This document shows positions 43,550 through 54,935 of a DNA stretch of 64,000 nt, in pieces; within the stretch, counting starts at the first letter, position 1, and every line of letters starts with the position of its first letter. This DNA comes from Lasiosphaeria ovina. Taxonomy: Eukaryota; Ascomycota; Sordariomycetes; Sordariales; Lasiosphaeriaceae. Where the stretch lies: contig JAULSN010000008.1 of assembly GCA_033439765.1 (NCBI GenBank), positions 2,294,001-2,358,000 of the forward strand. The letters run 5' to 3'. Under the pieces are notes generated by a model. That model saw only the letters and a list, made by a program, of their open reading frames with translations, had not been told where the DNA came from and ran no database searches. A program made the translations under genes and the position numbers.

Positions 43550-45927
43550 TTAGTTTCTCCGGTCATTGCTACCTGATCCAAAATCGGGCTCCGTCAGCAT
43601 CTTTTTGTCTTTCCTTGCCTTAATCACAAACTCGGCACTAAGTTGGATGTGGTCGGCAGGGAAGTGGTAATTGGGGAAGCCGGGCACGCGCTTGAGATGC
43701 TGCTGGTCCGGGGGCCCAAGGAGCTCCACCACCTCCATCGTGTTTGTCGAGTACCAAATGTAATCAATCACCTCGGCAAAGCCCGGCACGTAGTTGGTAA
43801 AGGGCAACTCGTCCGGCGTGCCGTTGAGGTGGACGTAGGCAGACCGCATGCTGAAGGGGTGCTCTACCCCGTCACGCGTGAAGTTCCCGTACTGGTACTT
43901 GTTGAAGTCGCTATGGTTGGGCGAAACGCGTCCCATGGACAAGAGCTCGTAAACGCTGCTGTCGTACGTGGAATTGTAGTCGCCACACACAAGAAGGGGG
44001 ATATCGGTGTTGTTCCGGTATTCTTGTGACGGTGCCGGATCCGGCAAGTCGGGCCTCGGTTCGACCCCGTCCTCGGTCATAGAGGATGGTACCTGAATCA
44101 TCCTCTTGTCCTTGAGGGGTTGCCACCGTGCATATTTCTCTGCCAACTTTGTCAGGTGTTCCATGAGGATTGCCGTCTGGACTAGCTTGACATCGGCCAG
44201 TGTTGGCTCCCATGCCAGATGCGTGTTTGCCACAATGATGCGCGCTCCGGTTTGCCTGCTCTCAAAAAAGCAAATGACACCAATGTTGTCCTTTGGCATG
44301 ACCCGGTTGAAAATATCATGCTGGTTCTTCATGTCCGGACGATTGATGGCAATATTTGCGTAGTCCAGGAGCTGCTTGTCAAGCAGTATCCACTTAGAGG
44401 CCTTGTAAAAGACGGCGCATCCATCAACAGCCTGCGCATCCTTCTCCGACATAGTCTTCGCTTTGGGCCTCGGCCACTGTATGCCCTTGTAGTCATCCTG
44501 CGCGAGCTCGGGGCTGAAAAAGTCGCGGAAGACGTCTGTCGCAATTTCCTGGAGACACAAGATGTCGGCATCCCTCTCACGTATTTCCTGGATAATCCGA
44601 TCCTTTCGGTATTCCCACGATAGAGCACCCGTCGGAGTGTAGCCATACAGCGTCGTCGTCGCGTATTTGTCGCACAAAATATTCCACGTCAACACCTTGA
44701 CGCGTTCCAAGTTTTGCGACACGTCCTCTTGTACAACGATCGGCTTCCGGGGAGCAGGAGGGAGCGGCACTGTAAATAAAAAGTTAGAAACCTCTTCGAC
44801 ACCGGATTACATTGCGACTCACCTGGCGCTTGTTCAAGAAGTGTGTTGATCAAGCTCTTGGTACCGCGTTCCACTATTTCCTCCTTCAGGGCCGGATTCA
44901 GAGGGTTGCCATTGATGCCAAGCGTTTCTAGACGGTACAGAGATCCTAGTTCGAAAGGGAGCTCGTGGATTTGGTTGTCAAAGAGTAGCAGCGTCTTCAG
45001 ATTAGTGCACATGCCAATCTCTGGAGGGAGCTCGGAGAGCAGGTTGTTCGACGCCTCTAGATGCTGCAGGTTGCGGAGCTTTCCAATCTCGGCAGGCAGA
45101 TATGTCAATCTGTTTGACGCGATGTAGAGCTCCTTGAGGAAGGTGTAGCTGAAGAGCGGGGGAGAGAGAATGCGCAAGCCCTGGCCGCTCAGGTCGATCT
45201 GATGCCACTCCTGCCTAACATTGGACTTTTCCACGCTCCAAGGTCTCCTCCTATCGTCCTCGCCGTCCGCAGTAAGCGTCGAGTTCCCGGCGGGGAGAGG
45301 CGCGCCGCCAATCCCCCTATTTTCAGGCGCCTTCAGCCGCGCAAAGTAGTGAGGTTGATGCTGCTCCGTCATTGTAGCATTTGCCCGCTCCGCCTCCTTG
45401 TGTAGCCGTAACTGCTCTGCCCAGTGCTCGTTGATCTGCTGAGCTTGGCCGCCCCTCGTTGTTGACGAATGGCCATTCTGCATGTTGCCTCCAGAGAATG
45501 GGCTAGTGTTGGACAGGACGCCGCTCGAGAATCCAGAATGACCGATCATGCCGCCGCCGCCGCCGCCGCCATGACCCGAGTGGTCCTGCTGAATGACCTG
45601 GTGGTGCTGTCCATGGGGCTGATGGGGGTGGCCTGGCTGCTGCTGCTGCTGCTGCTGGAAGCTATAGAGCATGGGCATGGCCTGCCGCCCTGGAGCCCCA
45701 TTGAGCCTGGAGTTGTGGCCCTGCTGGTGGTTCTGACCGTACATGCCTCGAGTGTTTTGGCCTTGAACGTCCGGTTTGGAGGCAGTGGTGGGGTCGGCAG
45801 CAAAATGGCTCAGGAGGGAGTTCAGAAAGAAGCCGTTAGCAACAGGGTTGTTCGAGCCGCCGTACTGCGCAGAGAGCGGGTTCGGGATCGAGAACGGCTG
45901 CAGCAGATGTCGGTGACCATCTGCCAT
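43550..45927 (-). CDS. CCR4: CCR4 poly(A) deadenylase of the CCR4-NOT complex
   Basis: Exons 45927-44823 and 44769-43550, joined by a 53-base intron (phase 1), give 774 residues. The first 200 residues are Gln/His/Gly-rich and disordered, with a polyglutamine run and a polyglycine run. Leucine-rich repeats follow at about 240-350 (LKELYIASNRLTYLPAEIGKL, LQHLEASNNLLSELP), which in yeast bind the CAF1/POP2 subunit. The C-terminal half is an endonuclease-exonuclease-phosphatase domain: VLTWNILCDKYAT, ILCLQEIATDVF (metal-binding Glu), VANTHLAWEP, VCGDYNSTYDSSVYELL, FAEVIDYIWYS and finally PADHIQLSAEF with the catalytic His. All key residues are present, so the enzyme should shorten mRNA poly(A) tails in the cytoplasm. 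The ATG (MADGHRHLLQPFSIP) is typical for fungal CCR4. Confidence 0.96.
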
Positions 45928-48900
45928 CTAGAGGCGGCGACGGGATAGCAGGCGTCGTGCGCGAGAGCGGAGCGCAGCTGGAGTGGAACCGAGGACGGAG
46001 ACAGGTTCCAGGTTGCGGCCGCCGGGGGTCGCGATCGAGGAAGGTCAGGATATTGGTCGGGAACGCAGCGCAGTCGGTACCGGGGGAAGCAAGGTTCGCA
46101 TGGAGCAGCACAGCAAGATCTTCTTCGGGCATGAGTGCAGTGTGCAGGGACTGCCACGATGCGTGTTTTGGTCTGCGGCAGTCAGAGGGCCATCCGGCGC
46201 TGAGCAGGGCCGAAACGAAGGGTGAACAACGGTGTTGTGCGGTCGCAGGGTGGTCTTCGCTTGGGGAGAGGTTGGGGAGGGGGAGGAAAGCCTCTTCCGA
46301 TGGCGCTGGATGGGGGACGACGATGCTCGGGCGCTTCGGCGGGCTGAAGGGGCGACGGGGCGGGATGCACGACGCGGCGTTGGGAGAGAAAAAGATGCTT
46401 TATGTGAAGCTTTTTTTTTTCTTTCTATCTTTTTTGAGATTACAAGCCTAGCACGAGCAACGCAACGCGTGAGTTAGTTCTGAATCCTCGGCGCTTGAAG
46501 TTGGCGGACACGGGCGGGGCGGGCGACGGGTTGGGAGGGGAAGGTCAAGGGGGAGACGCGAGTATGGCGTCAGACAAAGAAGACCAGGACAGTGCATCGA
46601 ACGGGCAAGGTAAGGTCAAGCAAGGTGCGGATAGGCAGTGTAGTGTAGTGTGGTGTGGTGTAGTGTAGTGTAGACTGTGTAGTGTAGTGAACGGATTGAA
46701 TGGGCCGGGGCAGCCAGCGAGCGCATTGGGGAGCGCGCAGCGAGCGAAGCATAGCCATTGCCGCCCGCCGTGTCAACCTCACCTACGAAATGAATGTGCA
46801 CAACCTCTTGCTGGGAATACTGGAGAGTCTGTCAATGGATACTCAAGTGAAGGATATGGTCTGCGATGGACAGTGGCGTCAATGCGTCGGTCGATGTGTC
46901 CAAACCTCCTCTGTCTTGGCCCGCTTCGATGGAGTTGTGCAAAGATAGCATCCGTCGCCGCCCTGCTTACCTAAATTCGCCACGTGACTTTTCGGGCTCT
47001 GCTCAGTCTCACAAAGTTTTAGTGCTTAGGTTCGCGGCCCAGCGCTTGATTTCTCGTCAGCAAGGCTGAGCCTGTTGGGTCTCCTTGGGCGGCTGGCTTC
47101 GCTTTTCACCATCGCCCCGCCCCGCCCCGCCTGACGGGTCCTGCTTCCCAGTTGCCACGTTCGTTATCGAAACGGATGCAAACCACCTCCTAGTACCTAC
47201 GGTACCTGAGGTATGGAGTATATATCCAAAACAAATATTTTCGGTCACCGCCCTCCAATGTGAGGTGAGCGTGGAAAGTTGGGAGTCATAAGTTAATCTA
47301 TGGATGACAGACGCTGAAAAACGCCATCAACCTTCTTTGCATCTGTATGCCGGGATTGACACCAATACGTGCTTCTCGATCTCAGATCGAAACTTTCTCA
47401 AGTGACCCGTCAGCACTGTTAGTCTGTTGGTCCCCACACTGCAGGATGGATGTGGGTATTTTTCGACCTCCTGCGCTGTAAATAGCAACAGCCCCTGGTG
47501 TTATACCTGACATCTGGAAACGATTCGTTGCAGTTGGCGATGGATTCTGATTAGTTCCATGGTTCTCGGCTTTTCAGCTTTGGTATAACCTCCTTAGATA
47601 CGGGTGGCTGAGGTAGGTAAGGTATGGACCGTAGATATTGACATGGTCACCTTAGTTTAACTTATTACCTCACACGCCAAGGGTGAGTTGGTTAAGGCGG
47701 CTAGTTGCCTGTCCACCTTTGACTTGGTTCACAGAAACAAACCTACAATTCAGTCATGCCATTCTCGTTCAACTCTATAGCACCAATTGGGCAGAACGGT
47801 TTCCATCGTACGCGTACAGAGGGCTCCACCCTCGTCTATCTGTGGGAGGCGCACTTCCAACCGGGCATCCCGTCGATGTCTTGGCTCAAAGCTGCTGCTA
47901 TGCAGGATAGAGGAGCAGCACAGCGCGTGCTCGTCCTGTTGAGCTCTTATCACAGCGACAAGACAAGATAAAGCATGGTGACCCTAGTGTCTTGCGCAAA
48001 TATTTGCTGGGCGTTCAAGCCACTGCAACGGCACAGCAAGTCTGGTCGGCGTCCTGGATCTGCAGCTGACCCTCAACTGCTCCCACAGAGTGGAGGGGGG
48101 AGTTGCAGGAAACAAACTGCTGCTTCACCCGGAATTCTACAGACAGGCATGTATACCGCGTTTGCATGAGTTGGAAGTTGTCGTCGCCGACCTGATCTAC
48201 CGAGTTCTTTCAGCCCGCAATGGCTCGGTGGTGCGGATCGTGTCGCCGAGAACAAAGAATATCCGGGTCCTGTCTTGCTGGATTAGTAGCCAGCTTCTCC
48301 CATCTCGTGGCGCACGCGCATGAAATCGCAAAGTGGGCTGTCTACCACCGGGCACATGTCGAGCGTGCTGGGTATTCCCCACGGCGTCCAAGAACCAAGC
48401 TCAGAGGAGGAACTGGAAGAGCCAATTCAGCCTTAATTGCCTCGCCAGGGAAGAAGCAATCGACAGACAGCCGGTCGTCATGTTTGCATTGTATGAACAT
48501 ACGGCACAGTAACAATACGAAGTACGGAAGTAGCTCGCTTGTGGTCAAACACAAGCTAGCAGTCGGCCCATATCTACTTCGTACCATAGCTGGCGCCCGT
48601 CTCCCGCAGCGTCCTCGGATGGGATCTGGGGGAGTCCCATCTTGGGGCGTAGGAGCGGAAGGAATGCGTCCCCGCCGTCCAGGTCGGGACAAAAGACAAA
48701 AATAATCAGGTTGCATCCATGGTTAGAGAATCTGAGGTGCCACGCCCAGCAAGTGGCCCAGTGGCACTCTCCCAGTTCATTGAGAAGCTGGTCTGGTCAG
48801 CCATTGGCAAAGGGCTCATAAAACCGGCCAGCGAATGCGCTGCAACAGCAATGACCTCCCCCCTCCCCCTCCACCCTCTTAAAACTGATCCAATGAGCGA

Positions 48901-50735
48901 GCATACAACCATCCTTGACGGCCGCTGGGATCAAGGAGTTCGTCTCCCGAGACTCCACGAATCCGGACTTGGACCTCGAGGCAGCCAATCCCTGGCGGGG
49001 GACGCGCTGCGGGGAACTGGGACAGGACACAGCTGCTCCATTTTCGTCGTCGTCCCCCACCCCTTCGGGCCTGAAGGGGCGAGAAGGTGAGCGAGGGCCA
49101 GCAGGAAGAGCCAGAATACACGGGGGAGCTAAACCTGTCATGGGGCCACGGAGAGAGGTCTGCGGTCGATAGGGAACATAATAATCGAAGCAAGGCCGTG
49201 CAATCAGCAGTTGTGTTTCGTATATCTATCTTGAATGCTGGCTGGCTCCATCTAGGTCTAGCCTGCTCCGTTGTCTTGCCCTGCCTTGGTTGCTGGACCA
49301 TCCGACTGCAAGACATCCATTGCATCCCCGCCAACTTCGCACAAACACCCCGAGTTGCTTGAGGAGCCTCGTTGTCACAACTGCAGCTTCTCCTAACCAA
49401 TCCCACTGACCAGGCTTGGTTCGTGTATTCTTGATTCGTGGTCTCTCGCCCAGGAGCACTCTCATCAACTCCTGCCGGCCTACCTCACTACAAGGCGGCG
49501 GCGACAGCCCACGATCGAGGATCCCGATCTCGATCTGCTCAGGTGGAACACTTACCGATTTTGGCGATAGCGCAGTTTGCGGCGCTGCGAAGACTTGAGA
49601 TCCATCTGACGAAAGAACGGCGCCATGCCAGAGAACACCGTCCAACGGCCCCGCCAGTTACAGCTGTCGAGGACTCCCTTAAACTGACCATGAGACGTGG
49701 CAATCTAGTTCCAAAAAGTGTGTTGAACGGCTGAACTCCCAGAGCAGCTGTGCGCTCCAGCAACAACAACGGTAACCAAAGTGCTGGTAGTTGGGGGTTC
49801 GGCTCTTATTGACAGGAGGAGTCGCACGACGAGAAACACTGGCCAGCGATCATTCGATCATCAAGCGAAGGCCGGTGGTGTGACGCTCCGGCACGTCTTC
49901 GACCTTTCCTTCGTGGCGTCTTTTTTCTCCAGGCAGTCCCACTCCCAGGGCGACGTTTCAGCTTGCTTGCCGGTCAGGGAACTATCCACCGCGCCAACCT
50001 GAGAGGCTGAGGTGGCAGGCGATTCGAGACTTGGGAAAGAAGAAGAAAAGAAAAACGACCCATCATCCGTCTGGTTCAGGGGCACCTAGCGACGACGGCC
50101 AGGACAGGGGAGCGAGAACTTCCCACCAGGAGACGAAACGGGCCCTTTCATCAAACCGACCCGACAAGCAGGGTGTGCATCCAATTGATCTGATCAACTC
50201 CGGTCGGTGTCTCTTTTCAGAAGGACGAAAATCAAAAAGGTGACTGGGATCCGAATACCGCCGCGCTGGCTTCCATTTTCACATGAATGAGGAAGGTCTG
50301 GTTACTTCGATCCGAGTTTGAATAGCCGCAACAAAGACGAGCAGCCCGCAAGATACCAATTCTCAAACAGCCCAGACCAATTAGGGTGGGGGTCGTTTTT
50401 CAATTCTTTAATATTCCGGCGTAAGTTGCTGGATGTCGACTGGCAACCAGGCGGGTGGTGTTGTGCTGAGTCCGACAGGCGCACTACACAAGACGACCTG
50501 GAAGCTTGAAGCCGACCTGAGCTGGAGGTCTACGGATTGCGGCGCTTGGTGCAAACGTAGCGGTAAAAGGCGAGCCTAGCGCGTTGGGCGTGGCGCATCG
50601 CCTCAGCGCAGCAGCCCCCCAGGTACCGCAAGGCGCCGCGGAACGCACAGCTGCGCACGCGCGGGCGGGACTGAACCCTTGCGGGGGGGTGGGCATTAAA
50701 AAAAGTTTGGCCCATCTCGTCAGGGGCCCGCCAGA
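45928..50735. other. 4.8 kb intergenic region, no convincing gene
   Basis: The first kilobase, upstream of CCR4, is GC-rich and likely holds its promoter and leader. A five-base GTGTA-type tandem lies at about 46636-46690. A CCCGCC-type run is near 47117-47130. The palindrome TACCTGAGGTA is at 47203-47213 and a related TGAGGTAGGTAAGGTA at about 47609. From 47.7 to 50.3 kb there are many overlapping frames of 60-175 codons on both strands, none with motifs or codon bias like the real genes. A tRNA-like fragment was rejected (see below). Confidence 0.45.
46636..46690. repeat. period-5 tandem repeat (TGTAG/TGTGG)
   Basis: About ten imperfect five-base units with one interruption (ACTGT) in the CCR4 upstream region. 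No coding potential. Confidence 0.75.
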
Positions 50736-52793
50736 ATGGAGTTCCTCTCAGGATATGCTGCGGCCAGGGCCCCTTTATCCGCCTACCAAGTAGAGCCGCA
50801 TCCACCATCCCGACCGACTCGTTCCAACTCCACGTCAGGAGCGACCCAAAAGAAACGATCGCGCATCCACGGCCACATTAGAACCTCGAGCGCCAGCACT
50901 TCGAGCAGCACGCGCACCGAGGTCCCGTCGTCGCCGCAACACAACGTCGTCCCGTGGCTGCACCAACCAGTCGTTGAGGCCAGCAGCGGTCTCGGACTCG
51001 ACGCCGCACCACCCACCCTCGCACACTCGTCTGCTGCTGCTGCTGCTGCTGCCGCTTCCGCGGCTTCTGTCGCTGTGAGCGCGGCTAGTCGTGCAGCGCC
51101 CTCTGCCGAAGCCCACGTCTCGCGGCACGATCAGCAGCGGGAACGGATGCCTGCGCCTGTCCGATACTATCAGAACAAGCAACTGCCGGCGACGCCCCGT
51201 CTCGACACCCACGACGCCACCTCCAACAAATACCTGACCAGTGGCAGCCTCTCGGAACCCACATCTGCCCGAACCCCGGCCTCCGCCGGCGCGACCGCCA
51301 TTTCCACGCCCTTTGGCAACCCCGCCAACCACGCCCTCTCCGGTACTACCGCCTACCAGGATCGCCGCGCCCTCCAACATGCGGCCATGTTCCCCGAAAG
51401 CGGCGCGGGCTCCAAGGTCTCGGGGAATACCGCCTTCTCTCGTGCCGAGAGCGTCTCCAGCATCTCGGGAACCACCACGCGCACCATGCTCTCAAGCGAA
51501 CCCGCCTACAATGCAGATCTGACGGCGCAGCAGAGCAAGCCGTTCGTCGTCCGGAATGGCCGCACCTACATTTCGGATCTGACACTGCCGTACCCCCTGC
51601 CCGTCGACCTCGAAGAACTCCACCGCCAGAGCCTACGGACACTGCTGCTGATGCAGCTTTTCGGGGGGCCAATATGTACGCCCGCATTCGCTGCGAAACC
51701 CCCCACTCGAGTTCTCGAAGTCGGCTGCGGTTCGGGATTCTGGAGCATGATGTGCTATCGGTACTACGAGAGACAGGGGTTGCACACCGACATCTCGTTC
51801 ACAGGCATCGACATTACTCCTATTGCGCCCGGCGCAAGTGGTGCTGGCACCACGAGCGGTTCCGGTGCAGGCAACCGGGCATCGTCGTCCTCGGCCGGAG
51901 GTGCAAATGCCGCCGCCATGTCCGACGGCCGACCCGACAAGGACATGAAGTGGCGGTTTGTTCAACACGACATGCGGAGGTGTCCGTGGCCGTTTTCGGA
52001 CGGCGAGTTTGACCTCGTCATGGTTAAAGACATGTCGCTCGCGACGACATTGACGATGCAACAGTCGCTGATGGACGAGTATCTCCGCATTCTGGCGCCT
52101 GGGGGCACTATTGAATGCTGGGAAAGCGACCACACTCTACGCATGCTACGGCCACACGTGCCTGAACCACCCTCCACCCCGGGTTTCCCTACCGCCGAAG
52201 ACGACGGCGAGGATAGCAGCGGCGAGGACGAGGATACGGAAGCCGCCCATCTCGGCTCATATGTCATGACGGCCAATACGCCGCTCAGCTCGCCGCTCAA
52301 TAACTTCCTAGTAGAGTACAACGGTTGGGTTTCTCGTGCGCTCGAGATGCGCTCCCTATCCCCTGTGCCCTGCACCCTCCTCGGTCCGTTACTGGTACAA
52401 GAAGCCGAGGTCCTGACGGGGATGGGGAGCCGCCGGCTTGCCGTACCGCTATCTGAGGTGCGCTGGGAGCGCGAGGGCGTCGGCGGTGTCGTCACCAAGG
52501 ACGGGAAGAGCTACATCGAGACGAAGGGGCGTGGAGTGGGGAACAGCGGGGCGCCCACGCGCAAGGCGTTAGACCCCGGGGCGGCGGCGTTGCGGAGGAC
52601 GGCGCTCCTGACGGTGGTGCAGATGATACAGAACCTGGAGCACGTCCTCCGTGAGGTTAGCGGCAAGAGCCAGGACGAGTGGGATGGCTGGGTCGGCAAG
52701 ATGATGAACGACCTGGTCAAAGGGAATGGGACCAGCTGGGGCGAGTGTCTCGAGGTCGGTGCGTGGTGGGCACGAAAACGAGTACCCACGTGA
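50736..52793 (+). CDS. class I SAM-dependent methyltransferase with long disordered N-terminus
   Basis: A 685-residue single exon. Residues 1-270 are Ser/Ala/Thr/Pro-rich with a polyalanine run near 100-112. The methyltransferase core starts at about 285. Motif I VLEVGCGSG at 326-334 binds S-adenosylmethionine. Then come ISFTGIDITPI (end of strand 2), a Gly/Ser-rich loop insert (about 365-395), the MKWRFVQHDM segment, FDLVMVKDMSLA (motif IV region) and YLRILAPGGTIECWESD (motif VI region). A second acidic insert (about 485-505, EDDGEDSSGEDEDTE) precedes the helical C-terminus. The substrate cannot be inferred. The fold is of the UbiE/UMTA-like group common in fungi. Two disordered loops inside the catalytic domain are unusual but leave the fold order intact. 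Confidence 0.82.
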   Translation: MEFLSGYAAARAPLSAYQVEPHPPSRPTRSNSTSGATQKKRSRIHGHIRTSSASTSSSTRTEVPSSPQHNVVPWLHQPVVEASSGLGLDAAPPTLAHSSAAAAAAAASAASVAVSAASRAAPSAEAHVSRHDQQRERMPAPVRYYQNKQLPATPRLDTHDATSNKYLTSGSLSEPTSARTPASAGATAISTPFGNPANHALSGTTAYQDRRALQHAAMFPESGAGSKVSGNTAFSRAESVSSISGTTTRTMLSSEPAYNADLTAQQSKPFVVRNGRTYISDLTLPYPLPVDLEELHRQSLRTLLLMQLFGGPICTPAFAAKPPTRVLEVGCGSGFWSMMCYRYYERQGLHTDISFTGIDITPIAPGASGAGTTSGSGAGNRASSSSAGGANAAAMSDGRPDKDMKWRFVQHDMRRCPWPFSDGEFDLVMVKDMSLATTLTMQQSLMDEYLRILAPGGTIECWESDHTLRMLRPHVPEPPSTPGFPTAEDDGEDSSGEDEDTEAAHLGSYVMTANTPLSSPLNNFLVEYNGWVSRALEMRSLSPVPCTLLGPLLVQEAEVLTGMGSRRLAVPLSEVRWEREGVGGVVTKDGKSYIETKGRGVGNSGAPTRKALDPGAAALRRTALLTVVQMIQNLEHVLREVSGKSQDEWDGWVGKMMNDLVKGNGTSWGECLEVGAWWARKRVPT

Positions 52794-53826
52794 TCTATTC
52801 TCGGCTGTCTCGACTTTTACATGATACTGGGAAGCCATCCGTCCTCCCCCAGGTCCACGGTTTCCAAGATAACCACGCCAAAACCAGAAACGCCACTCGC
52901 CAAAAACAATAACCCCCCCCATCACAACAGCAAATCTTTTTGGTTATACAGCCAACACCCGGAACGCTGAATTATCGGTTTTTATGCTCCATCATACCTC
53001 TTCCTTAACGCCCGATATCGTTTTAGATAGTATCTATATACCCCAAAGCGAGTCAGCAACCAGGACGGAGTCAAGTTGGGGTTTTTTGCTTTGCGCAGCC
53101 GCGATTTGCAGGGTTCCTAGAGCCAGATGGGATAGCCAGGGGAAGAAGAAAATGGGTTGGCAAGAGAAGGTATAGACGCGTGGAATATCTCTATTTTCGC
53201 TTCGTTTCCATCCTCCTCCTTGTTTTTTGGTCTGGTGGGTGAGGGGGGGAGCTGTCTTGAGAAGGATGGGGGATATTTTTTGTTTTCCTTCTTTCTCCTT
53301 TCCCAAAGTCACACCCCCCGGTCTTGCCACTTTTTATACCCGGGCATATTTCCCGAGCTCTTCTCGCCGTGGCTTCGCGCGCACGATATAGATGTTCTGG
53401 TCTCTTGTTTCCTTATGCATGGGTGGATGGACGATGGATGGATTGGATCATGGGTTGCTTTTTTCGCCTCCTTTTGTCTCATTTTGCTTATCGCGACCTC
53501 CCCAATCTTGGGTAATCGGGACGGCTCCCCCCCAATTGCATATATATACGAGTTCTAGGATATTGAATCGAACTCTTTACGACGGACACGTGCTTGGTGC
53601 TGCTGCATTCTGAAAGAGAATACGAATCGCGCGCGGTGCTTGACTCATCTTCTGTTTTCATGTTGCGCCACTCCCACACTTCATGGCGGAGCGTGTGGGT
53701 GGGCTGAGGGAAAGGGGGCACTGTCGTGGGTAATGCTGGAAGGTGCAGAGATGTTTACGAGAGGGCAAAGAAATAAAATAAAAATTTAAAAAAAAGGGGG
53801 GGGGGGGGGGGGGGGAAGCAAAACAC
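52794..53826. other. intergenic between convergent genes, with poly-G tract
   Basis: No firm gene. A run of 20 G (53796-53815) preceded by eight A lies directly next to the end of the LYR gene on the opposite strand. T-rich and C-run segments occur at 52912-52921 and 53525-53535. A minus-strand frame at about 53658-53721 (HTLRHEVWEWRNM) could be a further LYR-gene exon, but the joining phase does not fit. Confidence 0.4.
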
Positions 53827-54290
53827 TTACAGCGCCTCGATCTCTGCACAACGCGCCAGTGGCATTATGTCAGCCTTGTGTATGTGCAAAGGATTGCCGT
53901 CATGAAACAATTGGAAACACACAAGCACACACCTTTTCGCACAAACTCGGCCCGAGCGATCCCCTGGCGGATCTGCTCCGCGTCCTCGAGGTGCGCGTTG
54001 GCCATAAAGGCGCGGTGCAGCCGCGGCCGGAAGTAGTCGAATCCCTGCGGGTAGTCCTTGCCGAGGTTGAGCAGCTCTGTGTGTTGTCGTTAGTATGTAA
54101 ATTAGAGCATATTCCAGATGTTTGTCAGGTTGTGTGTCCAGTGCGAGCAGACCCGGTCAGGGGTATGAGCCCTCGAGGAGCCAAAGAGGGAAGACACGAG
54201 TGAGATGGTATGTGAAAAAGTGAATCAATGCCTGCCTTTGTAGATGGCAATGACCTGCCTCCTCAACTCGGGGTTGAGTGGTGGCGACAT
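53827..54290 (-). CDS. LYR-motif protein, LYRM5/ETFRF1-like
   Basis: Three short exons, 54290-54236, 54076-53933 and 53843-53827, encode 71 residues: a start MSPPLNPELRRQVIAIYKEL, then LNLGKDYPQGFDYFRPRLH, RAFMANAHLEDAEQIRQGI and ARAEFVRKEIEAL. This matches the LYR family pattern of LYRM5 (IYKELL in place of LYR, then LGxxYPxGxxYFxxRL, then ARxEFVxKExEAL). LYRM5 works in mitochondria as a regulator of electron-transfer flavoprotein together with acyl-carrier protein. Intron 1 (159 bases) has a GC donor (AAAG|GCAGGC); intron 2 is 89 bases with a GT donor. Relatives are about 85-90 residues. The stop here coincides with a strong GTAAGT, so a further 3' exon beyond the poly-G tract may exist. 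Exons are too small to stand out as open frames. Confidence 0.72.
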
Positions 54291-54935
54291 TGCACTGCCT
54301 GAGTGAGCTGTCGCGATCCTCCGTCGTGGTTCAGTTGATAAGAGATCGAGGTCAGATATCCGTATTTGATGCGTGGATTGGTTCATACCATGCGGCTCTG
54401 TAGGCTGTCGGTTAGTGACGACATTCCTCGGAGGTGGGCAGGCAGCCCGCTATCTTATCTGTGCACTACAGTGGGCGGTATTAGTAACGACCTGCAATGG
54501 ATGGCGGCTCCAAAACTCCCCTGGGCCGTCGTCTATTCTGTCAAACGGCCGAAATAGAACTTCCCTCGGCTTTGGCTACCTACCTTACCTAAATCTCGTA
54601 AACTTTACGCCGCGGCCCCTAGTCCTTTTCGTCCTCGATATTCGGCCGAAGTAGCTGCTATTCTCAAAAGCCAAGCGGGCGACGGCGGGCGGGCGGGCGC
54701 TAACATTAGGTACGTAGGGGCTCCGCTGTCATTCAAGCGTGCCATCAACGGCCGTAGTCGACAAACCGTCGCCCGTCTCCCCGCGCTACTTCCGTCTTGT
54801 GTTGTGTGCGCCGGTGAAGCTCTCGGTGATGGCTCGCACTCGATAAAGGGAGAAGCAAGCCCGAGGTCGAGAGAGAAACAATTCGCATCCTCTCAGTACA
54901 GTAGTAGCATACGCAGACAGCTCACTCGAAACATC
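54291..54935. other. bidirectional promoter between LYR gene and thioesterase
   Basis: 645 bases between divergent starts. It contains CTACCTACCTTACCT at about 54576-54590, a variant of the motif repeated in other spacers, and a GCGGGCGGGCGGGCG run near 54682. No coding signal. Confidence 0.45.

Noticed and set aside
47684..47745. tRNA-like sequence (GGGTGAGTTGGTTAAGGCGG, followed by GGTTCACAG)
   Set aside because: The A-box-like part is good, but the B-box-like part is poor and I could not pair acceptor or anticodon stems. Possibly a decayed tRNA, but not supportable as a gene.
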